Below, piece after piece: positions 13,649 to 27,029 of a stretch of DNA of 64,000 nucleotides; the stretch's first letter is position 1, and each line of letters starts with the position of its first letter. Source of the stretch: Trichinella spiralis (Eukaryota > Nematoda > Enoplea > Trichinellida > Trichinellidae). Both the position numbers and the translations under genes were made by a program. The notes beneath the pieces were generated by a model, which saw nothing but the letters and a program-made list of their open reading frames with translations, made no database searches and was not told where the DNA came from. The stretch is from contig CM012955.1 of NCBI GenBank assembly GCA_000181795.3, positions 12,146,004 through 12,210,003 of the forward strand, read 5' to 3'.

Positions 13649-16600
13649 TCATTTCATCGGTGGCCACTCCGATATGTAGAATCGCTTCACCGAACCTTCG
13701 AACAGTCGATCAAGCCAATTCGGCAATCCTTGGAGTAATTCATCCACGTTGAATGTTCGCTTTTGCTTCAAAAACATCAAATGACGCTCGTTACGTCGTT
13801 CTTCCTCGCTGCTATCACTGCAATCACTTTCCAATTCCATCGACTGTAAAAATGCGGAATTACGATGACGACGTTGTCCAGAAGACGATGATCTAGACGA
13901 TCCGGCAACCATACTGGCAGAATATTTTGGATGATATATCGAATAATATTGACGAAAACCGTTCAATGCCAACACTGTACCGATCACATTGCGACCATTT
14001 ATATTTTCCAAATTACAATCTGCCACGGTCAATTCCAACAAGCGTCGAAACCAATTCAAATTCTTTTCCACCATCACATAGCCGAACATCAACGTTTTGT
14101 TTCTATCATATCGTAGAAATAAAAATGTCAATAATTTTATCAATTTCCCCGTATATAAATACAAATTTTCTAATAACTAACTTTATATGATAAAAATTTA
14201 TCGTTCATTTCCTCAATTATTGCAAATTCAATTCAATTCAATTAAAATTCAGACTACTGATGACAAGGAGGAAATAATTGTTTTTTTGTTAGCCAAGCAC
14301 AACTGTTGAGCATAATTTAAAGTGATAAAAATAAAATTCAAAAATAAAAAAAGAAACAAACTTACTGACGCCATGGCCAAATCATTTCACCAAATTGTTT
14401 GAGCAGAACTGATTTACTTTCTTGGTCACAGAGAACAACCAGCGTTCGAAAACCAGGCTTCAACAGGCGAACCATTCCAAAATAAGTCTCAGCGCGCAGT
14501 TCGTTGAGAAGTCGATTGATGGCAACTGATTTTTTCACACTATTACGGTTCGAATGTGCCGAATTATCACCAGTACTACTAAAAATTGTGGTATATTTAA
14601 AAATTATATAATCACAAACGTAAGTGCAACTTACACTACGTAATTGAGCAAGCCTCCAAAAATGAACATTATGGCAATTGTGGCAAAAACGGACACTATT
14701 GGTAATACTTCTTCTTTGGATACTTGATAGTAAAAAGATCTGACAGCTTGGATGAGATTTTTGGCCAATCTTTTGTACAAACCCGGTCCGTTTTCATCAC
14801 GAAACGGCAATATCGTCACCGGACCTTTGAAACGTTGCCGATGCTTCAATGCCAAACTAATTTCCACTTTGAGACGTTCCACCGAACGATTGGCTGCCGG
14901 TTCCAAGCCACTCCATATGTTGTCCAAAAGGCGGATCCACAAATTCGATCGAGTTTGACGCCAAATCAACACGACAGATTTCGAATCCGAAGGGGTAGGG
15001 GATTTTTTCAATTCAATCGACTGGACAAAATTCGCCTGCAAATCTTCATAAACATACGCATAGACGACTCTCGACGTTGGCAGAGAATCTTGAAGAAGGT
15101 GTTCACGCAAAACGTCGACGTGACGCTGATCGCCGGCACCACTGTTCACTATGAGAACAACGCAGAGTGTAATTTGCGGACCAGTCGGACAAACTGCTTC
15201 GTAATGAAACTGAGACGACAGTCGAGGCAGACGAAGCAATTTGTACTTGTCCATCATTCGATTCAAATCCACCATCGGCTGCAAAACGCTGAACGAAATT
15301 TCTGGCTTTTCCGAAGCATCGTTGTATATGTAAAATTGATCAACTTTGCTGCCAGAGTCCGACTGGATATAGGCAAATGAGCAGAATTTTCTGAAGCGAA
15401 ATGCCAACAACAGCATGCGCAAGCGTACGTTGCGCTTTTTACCGTAAACCAGCACAGCAACGTGATTTTGCGCAATAGCGTTGGAACGGAAACGCTTGAT
15501 CGAATTCAACTCGTCCGTTATTGGGGTGAACAAATCCGATGGCAACGACAAACGAGCGAACTGCAACACATTTTGCACATTCAAATTCAAAGCACACCTA
15601 TAAGCTCGACCATCGACAACTGCCACCAAACCGGGAACACTTCGGACCGGAAGTCGATTCACCAACCCAGTCTGGTGTACCGCATTTACCGTACCAATAC
15701 CATATCCTAATATTTAAACGAACTTGCATTACGTAAAAACAAAAATTACTCCAACAATAATCATCACTACATCACACGATTGTCAACAGAAAAAAAACAA
15801 TTCAACTGAATAATATTCCAATAATAAAAATCAAATGAGCAAAAACAAGCTTTTCTGATCGTTTTTATTCGTATTTATCACTTTGTCACTTTTCCTGTAT
15901 TCAATTTCATGTAATCAATAATATTACAGTATACCATAGTACTTAATTACATCTAATTATACAATAAAAAAAGCAGCAATCAATGTGGAAATCAAAAAAG
16001 TTAAAATCCTAAATATTTCTAAAATCATAAATAAAAACTGCCCAACTTATGACACCATAAACAAAGAAACATTACAATACTTTGAAAATTTCACCTTCCA
16101 ATTCCTGAATTACCTCATAGAATATTTTTGCTGTAAAATTCTCTTCTCACACTCTATAGTAATTCGAACCTCAAACAACACTTGTAAACAACTCAAATTA
16201 TCAGAACAAAATCGAACAGCTTATTCAACTATTGACTCTACATTTAATGTAATTAAGAAAAGCTACAAATTAACATCATTAAGTAAAATACGTTCGCATT
16301 TAAACATCATCATCATACCTTCAAAAGAACCATTGAAAATTAACTACACGTTCGAAGATATTTAAAGCACCAACATTCTTTAACTTTAATTTTTGATCAA
16401 ATAATAATAACCTAATATCTGAAGAATGGAGAATTTTACTGTTAACTTTATTTCAACACAACTCTTCTTATCATAAACCAAACATTACGCTGTTCATTTT
16501 CAAACTACATTAATCATGCTCAAACAACAGAAATATAAGTAATCAAATAATAATAGATGATTTTGATCAAATAACACAACTAACTAACCTCAAAATATTC

Positions 16601-17714
16601 AAAACAAAATATGCATCGCAACGCGACGTAAAATAAAATTGTTCAAGCGGCCAGTAAAATTTATAACATACTTCAAGTTAAGAAAAAGCATATCAGTTAA
16701 TCGAAACTAAATCATTACTAACAACTATTAAAATTAAATTATATGACCATTCGCTCATAAATAAAAATACAATCAATATATTACATACATTCGGTAATGC
16801 ACATAATTCCTACATTAGCATATTCTTAAAAGCTGACGACTGAATTTAAAAAAATAAGCGTACACTTATTTGGCTATTGATTACTTATGAATAATTGAAA
16901 GGGTCTATTTATAAAATTAATACCAAATTTAATACACAGATTTCTCGCAACTGAATATAAAAATCAACGAAAAAACATATCTAAGTAAAATATTCAAATC
17001 ATCACTGTTAGCATAGCTATAAAGAAGAAACTATGAATAAACACCAAAAACTCAAATAAAAAAATTGGTACCATGAAGTTTTATCGTATAGAAAAAAATT
17101 ATTTTAAAATACCAATTAAATTTAAACTTACCAGTTGGTTCCAACTCAGAAACAATCCTTTCAAACGAAGGTTCAAATTCGATAGATGCAAGAACAAAAT
17201 CGGCATAAATGAATAATAAAAATGGTTGAGTAGCGGAGGATGGCAAAATTTGTTCTTCATAATTCCTGAAAAAACAATTGTTACGCTGATGCTATATATG
17301 AAAAACACACAAAAATTTTTTTTACCATAAGTCAACCGTATATTTGTAGTAACTCAATTGTTCGCTGCCATAATGAAAGAAGGGGAATGAAAACGATCCA
17401 AAGCCAGATTTATAGTGCATTGGTCCAACATCATCTTCAGATTCTTTATCCCAGCCGTACATGTCATAATTTTTACGGCGTTTTGGATTAGAAAGCAAAT
17501 TATAAGCTTCGTTTATCTCTAAAAACTTCTGCTCGGCGTTCGATGCTTTATTCTTATCCGGATGCCAACGTTTCGCCAGAGTTCGATATGCTTGACGAAT
17601 TTCTTCAGGTGTTGCAGATCTCTGCAGCCCTAATGTTGTGTAAGGATCCAATTTACATTCGTGTAATTTGACCAAAGAAATTAAAATAAAAATCCAAACT
17701 AACGGCCGCATCAT
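13649..17714 (-). CDS. DNAJC16: DNAJC16-type membrane J-domain protein with degenerate thioredoxin domain
   Basis: Five minus-strand exons are read: 17714-17326, 17265-17132, 15706-14635, 14578-14367 and 14102-13649, for about 753 residues (human about 780). A signal peptide ([20 protein letters not shown]) precedes a J domain at about residues 22-88 with HPD at 51-53, so it should stimulate an Hsp70 ATPase in the ER lumen. A thioredoxin-like region follows, but the usual CxxC place reads [13 protein letters not shown], with no cysteine. A membrane segment lies near residues 508-530 ([18 protein letters not shown]). The tail ends with [20 protein letters not shown], very like DNAJC16, and an acidic Ser-rich stretch precedes it. 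The reading frame in exon 4 breaks once near 14400, so the last part of that exon reads in a different frame from its start; this may be an assembly error. The family call is firm. Confidence 0.88.
15707..17131 (-). other. DNAJC16 intron 2 with strong C-over-G skew on the plus strand
   Basis: This 1425-nt intron is unusually G-poor and C-rich on the plus strand: 16021-16080 has about 13 C against 3 G, and lines to about 16960 look similar. It also holds a 126-codon plus-strand frame at 15985-16365 with no recognisable domain, probably opened by the skew rather than by selection. Confidence 0.55.
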
Positions 17715-18934
17715 ATCTTCGAAGATCGTACTTGTCAAGCTGTTTTGAAGTACAGTATGCTACATGAACTTGAGCATCATATTTTTAATTTGGTAAGTGA
17801 AAAAATTAATTACAACATAAACATGCAACAATTTGCTGAAAACTTATTATTATTTATAATATACTTGATTTATTAACTAATTACGTGATACTCATGTTGA
17901 CTTCACGCAACTTGCTTACATTTTTTGTGAACCAAAAAAACATTAAAATTGAAGATTTCAAAGTTAGACATCTTCCGTCTTATAATTTAAAATTCTGACA
18001 AATGAGCATATTCTGTTCCTTTAGTTTAATTTGTATTTTTTAATTTATTTTTTCTTAAAAAATCGAGCACTTACATAAATTGTAATTGTTTTTTTAAAAT
18101 TTCTTTCTGCATGAAAACGTGTTTACAGATATTTGGCAGTATTTATAACTCATATTTGATAACCGATAGTATTTCAAAACGCAGCTGTCAAGCTAAGACT
18201 AAAAGAAATAATTCACATAAACAAATATTTTGCACTTTACTTATTGTTTCTTCTTTTATTCGAAGCCAGACTATTGCACATTATCTGTTTTTTCTTCCGG
18301 CAGAATTTGGCATTTCTCTTAATACTTAATTTGTTGTTAATGAATGCTGCAGCTGATGAGACATCTGTTATGAGGCTAATAACGATTTCCAGAGATCAAC
18401 AACTATTTTGCGGCGCAACTGATGCAATTATTTAAATGTCAGTAGTGGCTGCTCGAAATAATCATCAATATCAAAGATGGACAAATATAAACAATATTTG
18501 AAGGAACAATAAAATGTCATTGACACTTTAAGACATTAATCTATTATTGCAACATTATCATTAACAGATTAGAAAATGCTGAAAAAATGAAGAGAAACGT
18601 CATATATATTTTGTTCAGTTAATTATTAGTTTCAGTTATTAGTTTATTATTATTACTATTATTGCAGTTATTAGTTTACTTTTCATTTCGAGTATTAGTT
18701 ATGGTTAAGGTCTTTTTATTAGTTACATCAATTTCGAATGCTTTGAAACAGTTACTTGCTCTACAGCACTTATATTCATAAATTTTAATAATTCATTCAA
18801 ATATTCCGTGCATATCCTGAACATCTGAACATTACCAGGAAAAGTTCAGAATGAAGAAAAGTAAATTGTACTTGATTAGTTAACAAAATTGTTTACTGTA
18901 GACATATGTTCAACTGTTTTCAAGTAAAGTACAG
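17715..18934. other. Shared divergent intergenic region, DNAJC16 and SLC35E1
   Basis: The two genes start head to head 1.2 kb apart, so this stretch must hold both promoters. It is AT-rich. I see no convincing TATA/initiator pair and no third gene; the frames at 18111-18435 (+) look like chance. Confidence 0.45.
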
Positions 18935-21231
18935 ATGTTGCGCTGTCGGGTTAACTTTGGTGTTATATTTCTATGCTTGCTATGGTATGCTATTAGCACC
19001 ACCAGCAATATTTTGAATAAAGTTATTTTGCAAAATTTTCCTTTTCCTCTGACCCTAACTACAGCTAGTATTATTACTACATCAATATATTCCATTCCTG
19101 TTAGTCGACGAACTGCATCAGCTGAGCAGTTTTCGAGATCTCTCAATCACAAGCAGTTCTTTTTCATGGTAGTACCACTAGCCTTTGGGAAATTGATTGC
19201 AGTTTCTTCATCTTTCGTCAGCTTGTACAAAGTACCAGTTTCTTATGCTCACACTGGTAAATTTCCCCTATCAATGCTAACATAATTCGTTTGAAAATGA
19301 ATACAATTTTTTACTTCCATTTGGATTGGGGTTTTGTATGTCATGTTCTTTTTTTAGTGAAAGCGACAATGCCCATATTTTCAGTAGTTTGCGCTCGTTT
19401 TATCATGGGTGAAAAGCAAACGAAATTGGTAAGTGTAAGCCGGCTGGTAATTGGCTTCTTTTCCTCGGTAACGTCAAGTGGTAGGATCGCAGCAATGCAT
19501 TTTGCGCACCCTGTGCAAGTTTCCCATGTTAGGAACTTGATGAGAACTTACTGAGTTATTCATCTTTCTTTTTCAGATCGTAAATTGCATATTTTTAAGG
19601 TGTGGCAATTGAAATCACTTGCCTTGACTCAGAACCACGAATGAAGTTATTATCGTAATTTGAAAGTCGTTGCCAAGAACATTTAATCTTTAGGAAGCAA
19701 ATTGCATGATTTTCTATTTAGTCCCGATTAGTAGTTCCGATTCAATTAGTTAGACAAGCGTTTTCCACTCATTGTCATACAAAATGAATAATAACAATAG
19801 ATAGATTGTTGTTTAAACTGGTACTTTTTCAGTTCATATCCTTTGTTATGAACAAAAAATGTTTTTCATAACATCCTGATGAATGAACTTGTTTTCAGAA
19901 TTTGTTATATGTATATGTACAGTTCAGGTACTGAATATGTAGCAGTATAAAAGCGTGTATGCGAGCTTCGTTGAAGTTCGTAATAAACAAAAGTTATATT
20001 ACTGCATATATCTTTCTGTTAACTGTTAAAATATAATCTTCGAATGATACACGTTGATGTTGTTGTACTACAATGATTGTATCCAATGACCTCGCTCTAG
20101 ATTTGTACAGAGGAGAAAGACATGGTCATTTCTTTTTGCATTCATGGTTCACGTCGTCAACCATTACTTAAATGTAGCGATTATATATTAAGTTGCTGTA
20201 ATTTATTCTTCTATGAAAACAGTTTGCTCTGGCATAAAAAATTATGAGAAAGCCAAAACCGTCAGTTGCACAAGCAATTTCACAAATATAAGTCGAGCTT
20301 TCATCATACGTACTTTCAGATATACATGTCGTTAATTCCAATTCTGCTGGGAGTGATGATTGCCACAGTTAGTGAAATGTCATTTAGCGCCGTTGGTCTT
20401 TGCAGTGCCCTTTGTTCAACATTTACATATGCACTGATGAATGCTTATGTTAAAAAGGTATGGTATCTTGGTTGCATTATCTTTTTTTCTTCCACAAATA
20501 AAAAATATAAATTTCAGGTGATAAAAGACACAGGTCTACATCATGTTCGGTTGTTAGGTTTGATTGCCCAGACATCATGCATTTTGTTATTGCCCGTTTG
20601 GTTGATTATTGATGTTTCCAGATATGGAATTGTAAGTTTACAGAAATATCGCAATTTACCTGTTCAGAAAGGGCAAATATCCCATTTACAGGTGGAGGTG
20701 GGCTTTTCAAAGCTTACTGTATGCTGCCTCGTGAGTGCGTCAGGGTTTTTGAATTTTGCACAAAACGTTTGCACATTTTCGTTGATCAATCAACTGTCCG
20801 TACTCAGCTACGCGATTGCCAATGTCACAAAACGAATAATTGTGATCAGTTCGTCGTTGATTACATTGAAAAATCCGGTGACGCCGGTCAACGTTGGTGG
20901 AATGCTGCTTGCTGTTGTCGGTGTTTTCGGTTACACGCAGGTTCGCACAATTCAAATGGTGTTCGTTGAATTTCTATTTGCTTTTCATTCATAGGCAAAT
21001 CAGTTGATGAAATCCGAATTGTCCAAACTGCCGTACAACATTTACAACGTTAACGCCAATAAATCACTAGCGGCGGTAGATATGTGGCCGTCGGATACGA
21101 ATTTGCATCTAGAAAATGGAAATAATAACGATTTGGAAAGAGGTTTCAACTATGCAAATATCCTACGCAACGGTGATATCAGCAGTAAAGGAAATGTCCA
21201 TCTTAATTTGGGAATACCCGCATCTTATTGA
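18935..21231 (+). CDS. SLC35E1: SLC35E1-type member of the TPT/nucleotide-sugar transporter superfamily
   Basis: Six exons are read: 18935-19256, 19358-19428, 20320-20457, 20518-20631, 20692-20940 and 20995-21231, with phases closing to 376 residues (human about 410). It is a multipass membrane protein of the drug/metabolite transporter fold. Hydrophobic segments begin at residue 8, and family motifs are easy to read: SLIPILLGVMIATVSEMSF, GFLNFAQNVCTFSLINQLS and ANVTKRIIVISSSLITLKNP, the last being the conserved KR-containing helix of triose-phosphate-type transporters. It is expected in Golgi or ER membranes; the substrate of SLC35E1 is not established, so none is assigned. The hydrophilic tail after GVFGYTQ is cytosolic by family topology. 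The ATG directly follows gtacag, which suits a spliced-leader or leader-intron acceptor. The intron at 20632-20691 is only 60 nt and in frame; splicing it fits the family spacing better than retention. Confidence 0.92.
19429..20319 (+). other. SLC35E1 intron 2
   Basis: An 891-nt phase-0 intron between GEKQTKL and the YMSLIPI segment. The donor is GTAAGT and the acceptor TACTTTCAG. The interior is AT-rich and no coding exon is needed to satisfy the family alignment. Confidence 0.65.
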
Positions 21232-21401
21232 CTATTATTTTTCAACAATGGTGGTCAATTTGAGACGAAGCCATCCATTCCATTTTATGAAAAGAGAGAA
21301 TTATTGTTGTTTGTTCAATGGTTTTCTTTTTTTTTTACAAGTCGTCATCATCACCATCTGTTATTTGTTGAAGCTGCTTTATGATTTTATAACAAAATTG
21401 G

Positions 21402-21407
21402 AATAAA
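21402..21407 (+). terminator. Candidate poly(A) signal for SLC35E1
   Basis: AATAAA lies 171 nt after the TGA at 21229-21231, in the sense strand and at a normal distance for a short 3' UTR. Confidence 0.5.
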
Positions 21408-21773
21408 AAACAATTTTCTTTATGTTCCTCCATTCGATTATTACTAAACTAAAAGAAATATCACGTAAATACATACACACACACACACAGCTAACTAACC
21501 ATCTACTTTAATAACAAAAGTCATGCAGCGCTTTGCAATGAAATAACCTTTGAAAGAAAAACAGTTATTTAAAACATGCTATTACAATGTATAGATTAAA
21601 AAAATGTGCTTTTTTCTGCAACTTGAATTCATCATGAAAACAAATGCAATCTCAATTTGATGGATTTGAAGAAACATGCAACAAAACTGCATTCCACAAC
21701 ACAAGTGTACATTATTTTCCAATTCACTTTTGAATAGTCATTACATAACAATATTATAGAAAAAAAAATTCAT

Positions 21774-21779
21774 TTTATT
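21774..21779 (-). terminator. Candidate poly(A) signal for COG5
   Basis: The plus strand reads tttatt, which is AATAAA on the minus strand, 90 nt after the stop at 21869. A second copy is not far off at about 21785-21790 and would terminate slightly earlier. Confidence 0.5.
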
Positions 21780-21868
21780 AATACTTTATTTTCTTAACTT
21801 ACCATTCAGAACAACATTAAATTGCAATGTGCAAAATTGATTGAATTCATTCATTCATTCATTCATTT

Positions 21869-24800
21869 TCATGACGAAATGCCTCCGAGAAATTCATGCA
21901 ACAAATCAACAATAAGCGGATAAGTTGGTACGTATTCGGCTTTGTCTGCTGCAACTGTTGACTTTGCATACGCTTCCAAACTACCACTGAGAAATAATAA
22001 TCTGTCCATTTCGTCAGGATGCGTTTCAAGCCATTCTAGCAACAACAAAAAACCAAAAGAATTATTTGAGTTCGACGTGATACGGATGATACAATAAAAC
22101 GCTCACCAACATATCGACAAACAGTCCAACGCATAGAATCATTCGGCGATGGCAAATCCGAATGACTCATCGATATCAGCAAGTGCAAAATCGAAGAAGC
22201 TGGCAAAATATCTTGCCATTCAGAGCGCAATTGGACCACTTCGTCTGGTTTTTTCAACAACAGAGGTCTGAAACACTGCAAACGCTGGTAGGACAATCCC
22301 AAGCTGCTCAAATTGCAGCACAACGGTGTCAAGGCGAATTCGAGTTCCGCAAAATCCGCGACCAACATCAGCCGGTGATCATCGTCTTGAATTCTCAACA
22401 AGCTGACGTGAAGTAGAAACTGATCGCACGTTTTGACGGCTAACTGCTTTCGAAAATTGTTCATCAAATCTGCACACTCGTACAGTGACAAATAATCCTT
22501 GTTTATGCGAGCCAAAAATGCCTGAAAATCCAAATTCATTAATTTGACAATATTTCTCTATAAATGCAATTGTTGTACATAGAAAATATTGAATAAAATA
22601 CAATGAAAATCACCTGCAATTCTCGCATGTAAAGCGAAGCAGATTTCTTTCGATGAATCAAAGCAGTAAAATCTTCTTGATGCATCGTATTCAAAATGGC
22701 GGCAATGGCACTTTCAACAGATTGACAAAGCGGTCGAATAGCCTGCTCCATAACAGTATCAAGATGACGCAACGAGTCTTGGATGATGTTTGCAATTGCG
22801 GGTGCATTTTTGGAAGTATTTTTACCAAGCAAACAGCTCAATTCATTGCTCAAATGATTCATATTGTTCACTAAATGGCAATTTCGAATTTGCGCATGAT
22901 TCGGCGAATCGATCACTTGTGTAGCCAAACTATCAACACGAATTAGACGTTCACATTTGGCCGCAAACAGATTCACTGCTTTTGAAACACTAATCCAAGC
23001 CTGTGCAAATTGGAACAAAAAGCTAAAATTAGCAAACCCATGAAAAGCCCAACGACAAAAAATACTGCACCTGTTGAAGCAGTTGCACATCGACACAACT
23101 GGGTTCAATTATTTCGTCGACAGTCTGCATCACATCAACTGCCAAATGGTTGTTGGGGTAGATTTCACTTTGGAACGTTTTGTGCACAGATTCTACCAAA
23201 CGATTCAAGCAGAACGAATTGTACGCAATTTCCAACGAGGCAAAAGCGTTTCGAATTATTGCATACGGGCCAGTGGATTTGGTCGAAGTTGGACCGTCGT
23301 CAGCGATGGCGAAGGTCGAATTCAAAGATTGGACAAAACGTGGACAATCGTCCCTGAGTGCGTGAATCAATACCGTATCCGAGGCCAATTTCGTGCGCAA
23401 AATTTCCGCTAACTTGTCGCATAATGTGAAAACTAGCCGACGACAAAGTTCCTTCACAAATTGGCCGGACGAAGCTGTGCGCATGTTGGTTCCTTTGACG
23501 GTGAGCAAAAATTCCGCTTCCGAGTTCAAACGTGCAAAAAGTTGGAATATATATTCCAAATTGGACCACAAGTTCGACTGCACCGCCGACACGGACAGAG
23601 ATGGGAACAGAACCGTACCAGGAGTGTGGCGCGCTTTCCCATCGTCCCCTGCCGGCGTCACTTTCAAACTAATCTTATCCAGAGCTGCGTTCAACTCTTT
23701 GACCAAACTGTCGCAGTACTGTTGAACTTCACCCTCGACAATGTCCAAATTCTTGAATGTCATCAGAGCTGAACAAACAGAAAATGCATCTTTCTCTTTT
23801 AAGCCGATCTGAAACAACTGTTCACCCTTTTCAATCATCTCAGCACGCAGATGGGGCAACGTTTGTAACGAATTTTGCAAAATTTCTAACTTTTGCAAAT
23901 CTTTATTATTTTCTAAACGTAACGCATCCTTCAGTAGCGACGAACGTTCGACAATATCATCTTCATTTTCCAGTCGTTCAAATACCATTAGCAAGTCGAT
24001 CAAATCTCTCATCAATTGAATAGCGCTTGTCAGAATAGTTTGCTTGTCGATTAGCTTTTGCAATTCCCCATGTACGACCGCAATCTCTTCACCGCATTCA
24101 GTAAATTTGCCCCTCAAATCGAACAACGAATTACAACAAACGCTCACGACGTTTTCTAAACTGTCCATCGAAACCGCCTGCAAGCACAACGTGTCGTACT
24201 TTTTGGATATCTGCAAAAAGAAAACCCCTCTTATGTTAAACAATCAAATATAACAATACATCAGTAATAAATTGTTGCGATGTAATGTGCTTTATTAAAT
24301 ATCATCGAATGTACAAGAGAATTTTTCAAATAAAGCATCATTCGTGACATTCAGAAAATTGAACTTGCAAATCATTAATGCATACAGTAGAACTGTAAAA
24401 ATTTATTTTGAAAAAAAGCATCAACTTTTCGAAATAAACTTATATTCGAATAGTATGATGAGTAAAAATTTTGCCGATCACGGCGTGAAATACAGTTAGC
24501 ATTATGCTAATTAATGATGAGAACTGTCAATTACAAATTGATATAACATATCATGCATCGACAAAATATAACTGTTAAAACACATTAATATGTAATGTTA
24601 ATACAGAGTAGTTCGACAAGAAAAATTAAAACAAATAACTGCAATTCAATTTGTACAAAATTGTTTTTTGGAGAAAAAATTATAAAAATTACTCTGCTGT
24701 ATCTTCTTAATAATCAACGATAAAAACTGTCAGAACAGAAATCAAGTTCAACCGTTTCAAAAAAAACAAACAATGTCAGCAACTAAATTGAGGCAAATGC

Positions 24801-25158
24801 ACAAAGGGAATCATTCTTTTCGATGTAAGAAAATTGCTTACGTTGGAAGTCTATTAATCTTTAAACAGTGCTACTTTACTTAGAAACAAATTCGAATTTT
24901 TAACAAGAATTTTGCTTGAAAACAAAAGCTTAATATAAAAAACAAAACTGAATTAAATTAAAATGATAATGAAATTTATAAAGTTTACTGATAATCAAGA
25001 AGTGGGATAATTACCACATTTCTGAGTTTTTCTTCAACTGCTTCTTTTTTACGACTTAGTTCAAGTCGGTATTCTAAACGTTTCTCAATGCTGGACCAAA
25101 GTTTATCTTCAGAATCGAATTTCTCATAGATTTCAAACTGAGAAGATGCATTTTCCAT
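21869..25158 (-). CDS. COG5: Conserved oligomeric Golgi complex subunit 5
   Basis: Five minus-strand exons are read: 25158-25015, 24210-23071, 23000-22614, 22521-22107 and 22035-21869, with phases closing to 750 residues (human about 839). COG5 is a lobe-B subunit of the COG complex, the CATCHR-type tether for retrograde vesicles at the Golgi. Diagnostic stretches match the family: MDSLENVV near residue 64, SNLWSNLEYIFQLFARLNSE mid-protein, then AIAAILNTMHQEDF and SLYMRELQ, LVADFAELEFALTPLC, QCFRPLLL, and a C-terminus resembling YVPTYPLIVDLLHEFL. Exon 1 is short and its boundary is set by KLRNV joining ISKKYDTL, which restores the family spacing. The start MENASSQF is the only Met in the helical N-terminal part; the hydrophobic frame upstream of it is more likely 5' leader. 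It is divergent from the CCDC141-like gene and convergent with SLC35E1. Confidence 0.92.
24211..25014 (-). other. COG5 intron 1
   Basis: An 804-nt phase-0 intron. The donor GTAATT and acceptor TTTTGCAG are read on the minus strand. AT-rich, nothing recognised inside. Confidence 0.6.
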
Positions 25159-27029
25159 GATGATCCAATTAACACTGAGCAATGCCACTGTCAGTATGGA
25201 GAAAATCAGGTTCAATATAAATATAAAGTACAATCTGTCAAACAAAAAAGAAAAAAATGTATATATTGAGTTTATTTTTGATTTACTTTATTAATATAAC
25301 TTTATTTTTATAATTTCGGTACAATTTTACGTGACTAAGAATTTATGGTGAATGATGTTTAAAAAAGTTGCGAATCGTAAAGAAATGGAATTAAATTAAA
25401 GTAATAAATTTTATGAAATTGTCATCTCAATAAATACATATTCAAAACAGCAATATATTATGTACAGCAATTGCTTATATTATAATGTATAGTAATGAAA
25501 TACATAAAATTGCGTTGCCCTTCTTTGCCCTTACATGAACTATGAGAAAATATCAAAAACAACAGCTATTAGAAAGAAACAAAGCTGAAAATAGCTTAGC
25601 AATACTTTTACGTTGCAAATTCTTAAAATGAACGAATGATAAATGTACGTATGTCAAATGTATAATACACATGTACTAAAATAAATGCTAATATAATGGA
25701 TTACTTTACTATTCGGTCAATTGTGTAATGAAATGAATAGGGGTAAAATAAACGGTCAGTTACATTTGCACTTGGGCTTGAACATGGGCGTTGGCATCGA
25801 TAAACAATCAATGGAGGCAGGTGTACTTGAAACTGCATTGAATGCAACAGCAAATAATAAAGAGGAAATCACCTTACATATTCAAATTTGACAATTTAAT
25901 CAAGCGAAGCTATACATTTCATTATTTAGGGCGTTTGAACTTGCGGAGGAGACAATTTACATTATCAATTTTGATTGATTCATTGTGAACAAAGCTCGTT
26001 ACACAAGCAATAAGATTGTAACAATGCAACATGAAAAATTTTCAAACATATTTTCGTCAACAATGCTTCACTAAAGTTGATTGTAGAAGTTTTGAAAACA
26101 AAATTCTTCACTACTGCACTAGCAGTTTTTAATGCTTTTCAGTGCTGAGAACAACAGAAATTATCAATTGGTTCCTTAAGCTGATAAAAACTGAACTAAT
26201 AATTCGCAGGGCTTTTATTTTTTAATCTTTGAGTATATCATCTCAAAGAAGAATTGTTTGATGAATAATAAATATATATTTTTTTTGATAAGTCGCTTTT
26301 TTTAAAATATATATCTGGGAAAGAATTTTAAAAATATAAAAAATGAATAAAAGCAATAAGCAAACAATGATGTAATAATAAATTGAAATTGATATGTTGA
26401 AACGTTCCATGTTGTAAGAGAATGTGTAAAAAAAATTCGTGTAGCTGTTGCATGTTTGAAAGAAGAGATGTAAGCAGCTACTCGAATAATGTACACAAGC
26501 TATTCGAACTTATTGTTATTACTCTTTTTAATCATTCCATTTCCATGCAATGCTTCATATAAAATCCAATATTGGATATTGTTGTTTATTGTTTTATGTG
26601 TCAAATGAAATTTAAGATAATTTTTAAAGTATGAGTTTAAATTTTTTTTCTTATAAAATAGTACAGTTTCATAAATTATATTATTCGTAAATATGAAATG
26701 AAACTGAAATAACAGAAGGGTTGTTAATTGGTGAAATTTGAACAAAGTATACACAACAGCTAGAAGAATAGAATTCGATTATATGCAATAAATAATTAAT
26801 GAAATGCATTGTTGGATTTTCATTTGCAAAAACATCAACAGAAATATGACGATGACGCTGTTGGAGGGTGATTCAGTGTAGAAACAATTTGATGCTAGTG
26901 TTGCTGGTGAGGTGATAAGGTGGAAGCATTCCAGCGAATTGGAATTGGTGCGTCTACTTTTCAAACGGGATGCGGCATTTATTTTTGCGTACGTTTGAAG
27001 AAATGCTGCCGTGTGCTGTTTGATTTTTC

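Larger units (their letters stand above)
21232..21868. other. Convergent 3' intergenic region of SLC35E1 and COG5
   Basis: This 637-bp gap separates two facing stop codons. It holds a poly(A)-signal word for each strand, a short (AC)n run at about 21476-21488 and an (ATTC)n run at 21846-21868 that ends at the COG5 stop codon. No gene is seen. Confidence 0.5.

Noticed and set aside
25159-25245. Hydrophobic membrane-like segment in frame upstream of the COG5 Met
   Set aside because: COG5 is a soluble tether, and family spacing is satisfied by starting at 25158. The segment follows an acceptor-like site and is better read as 5' leader.
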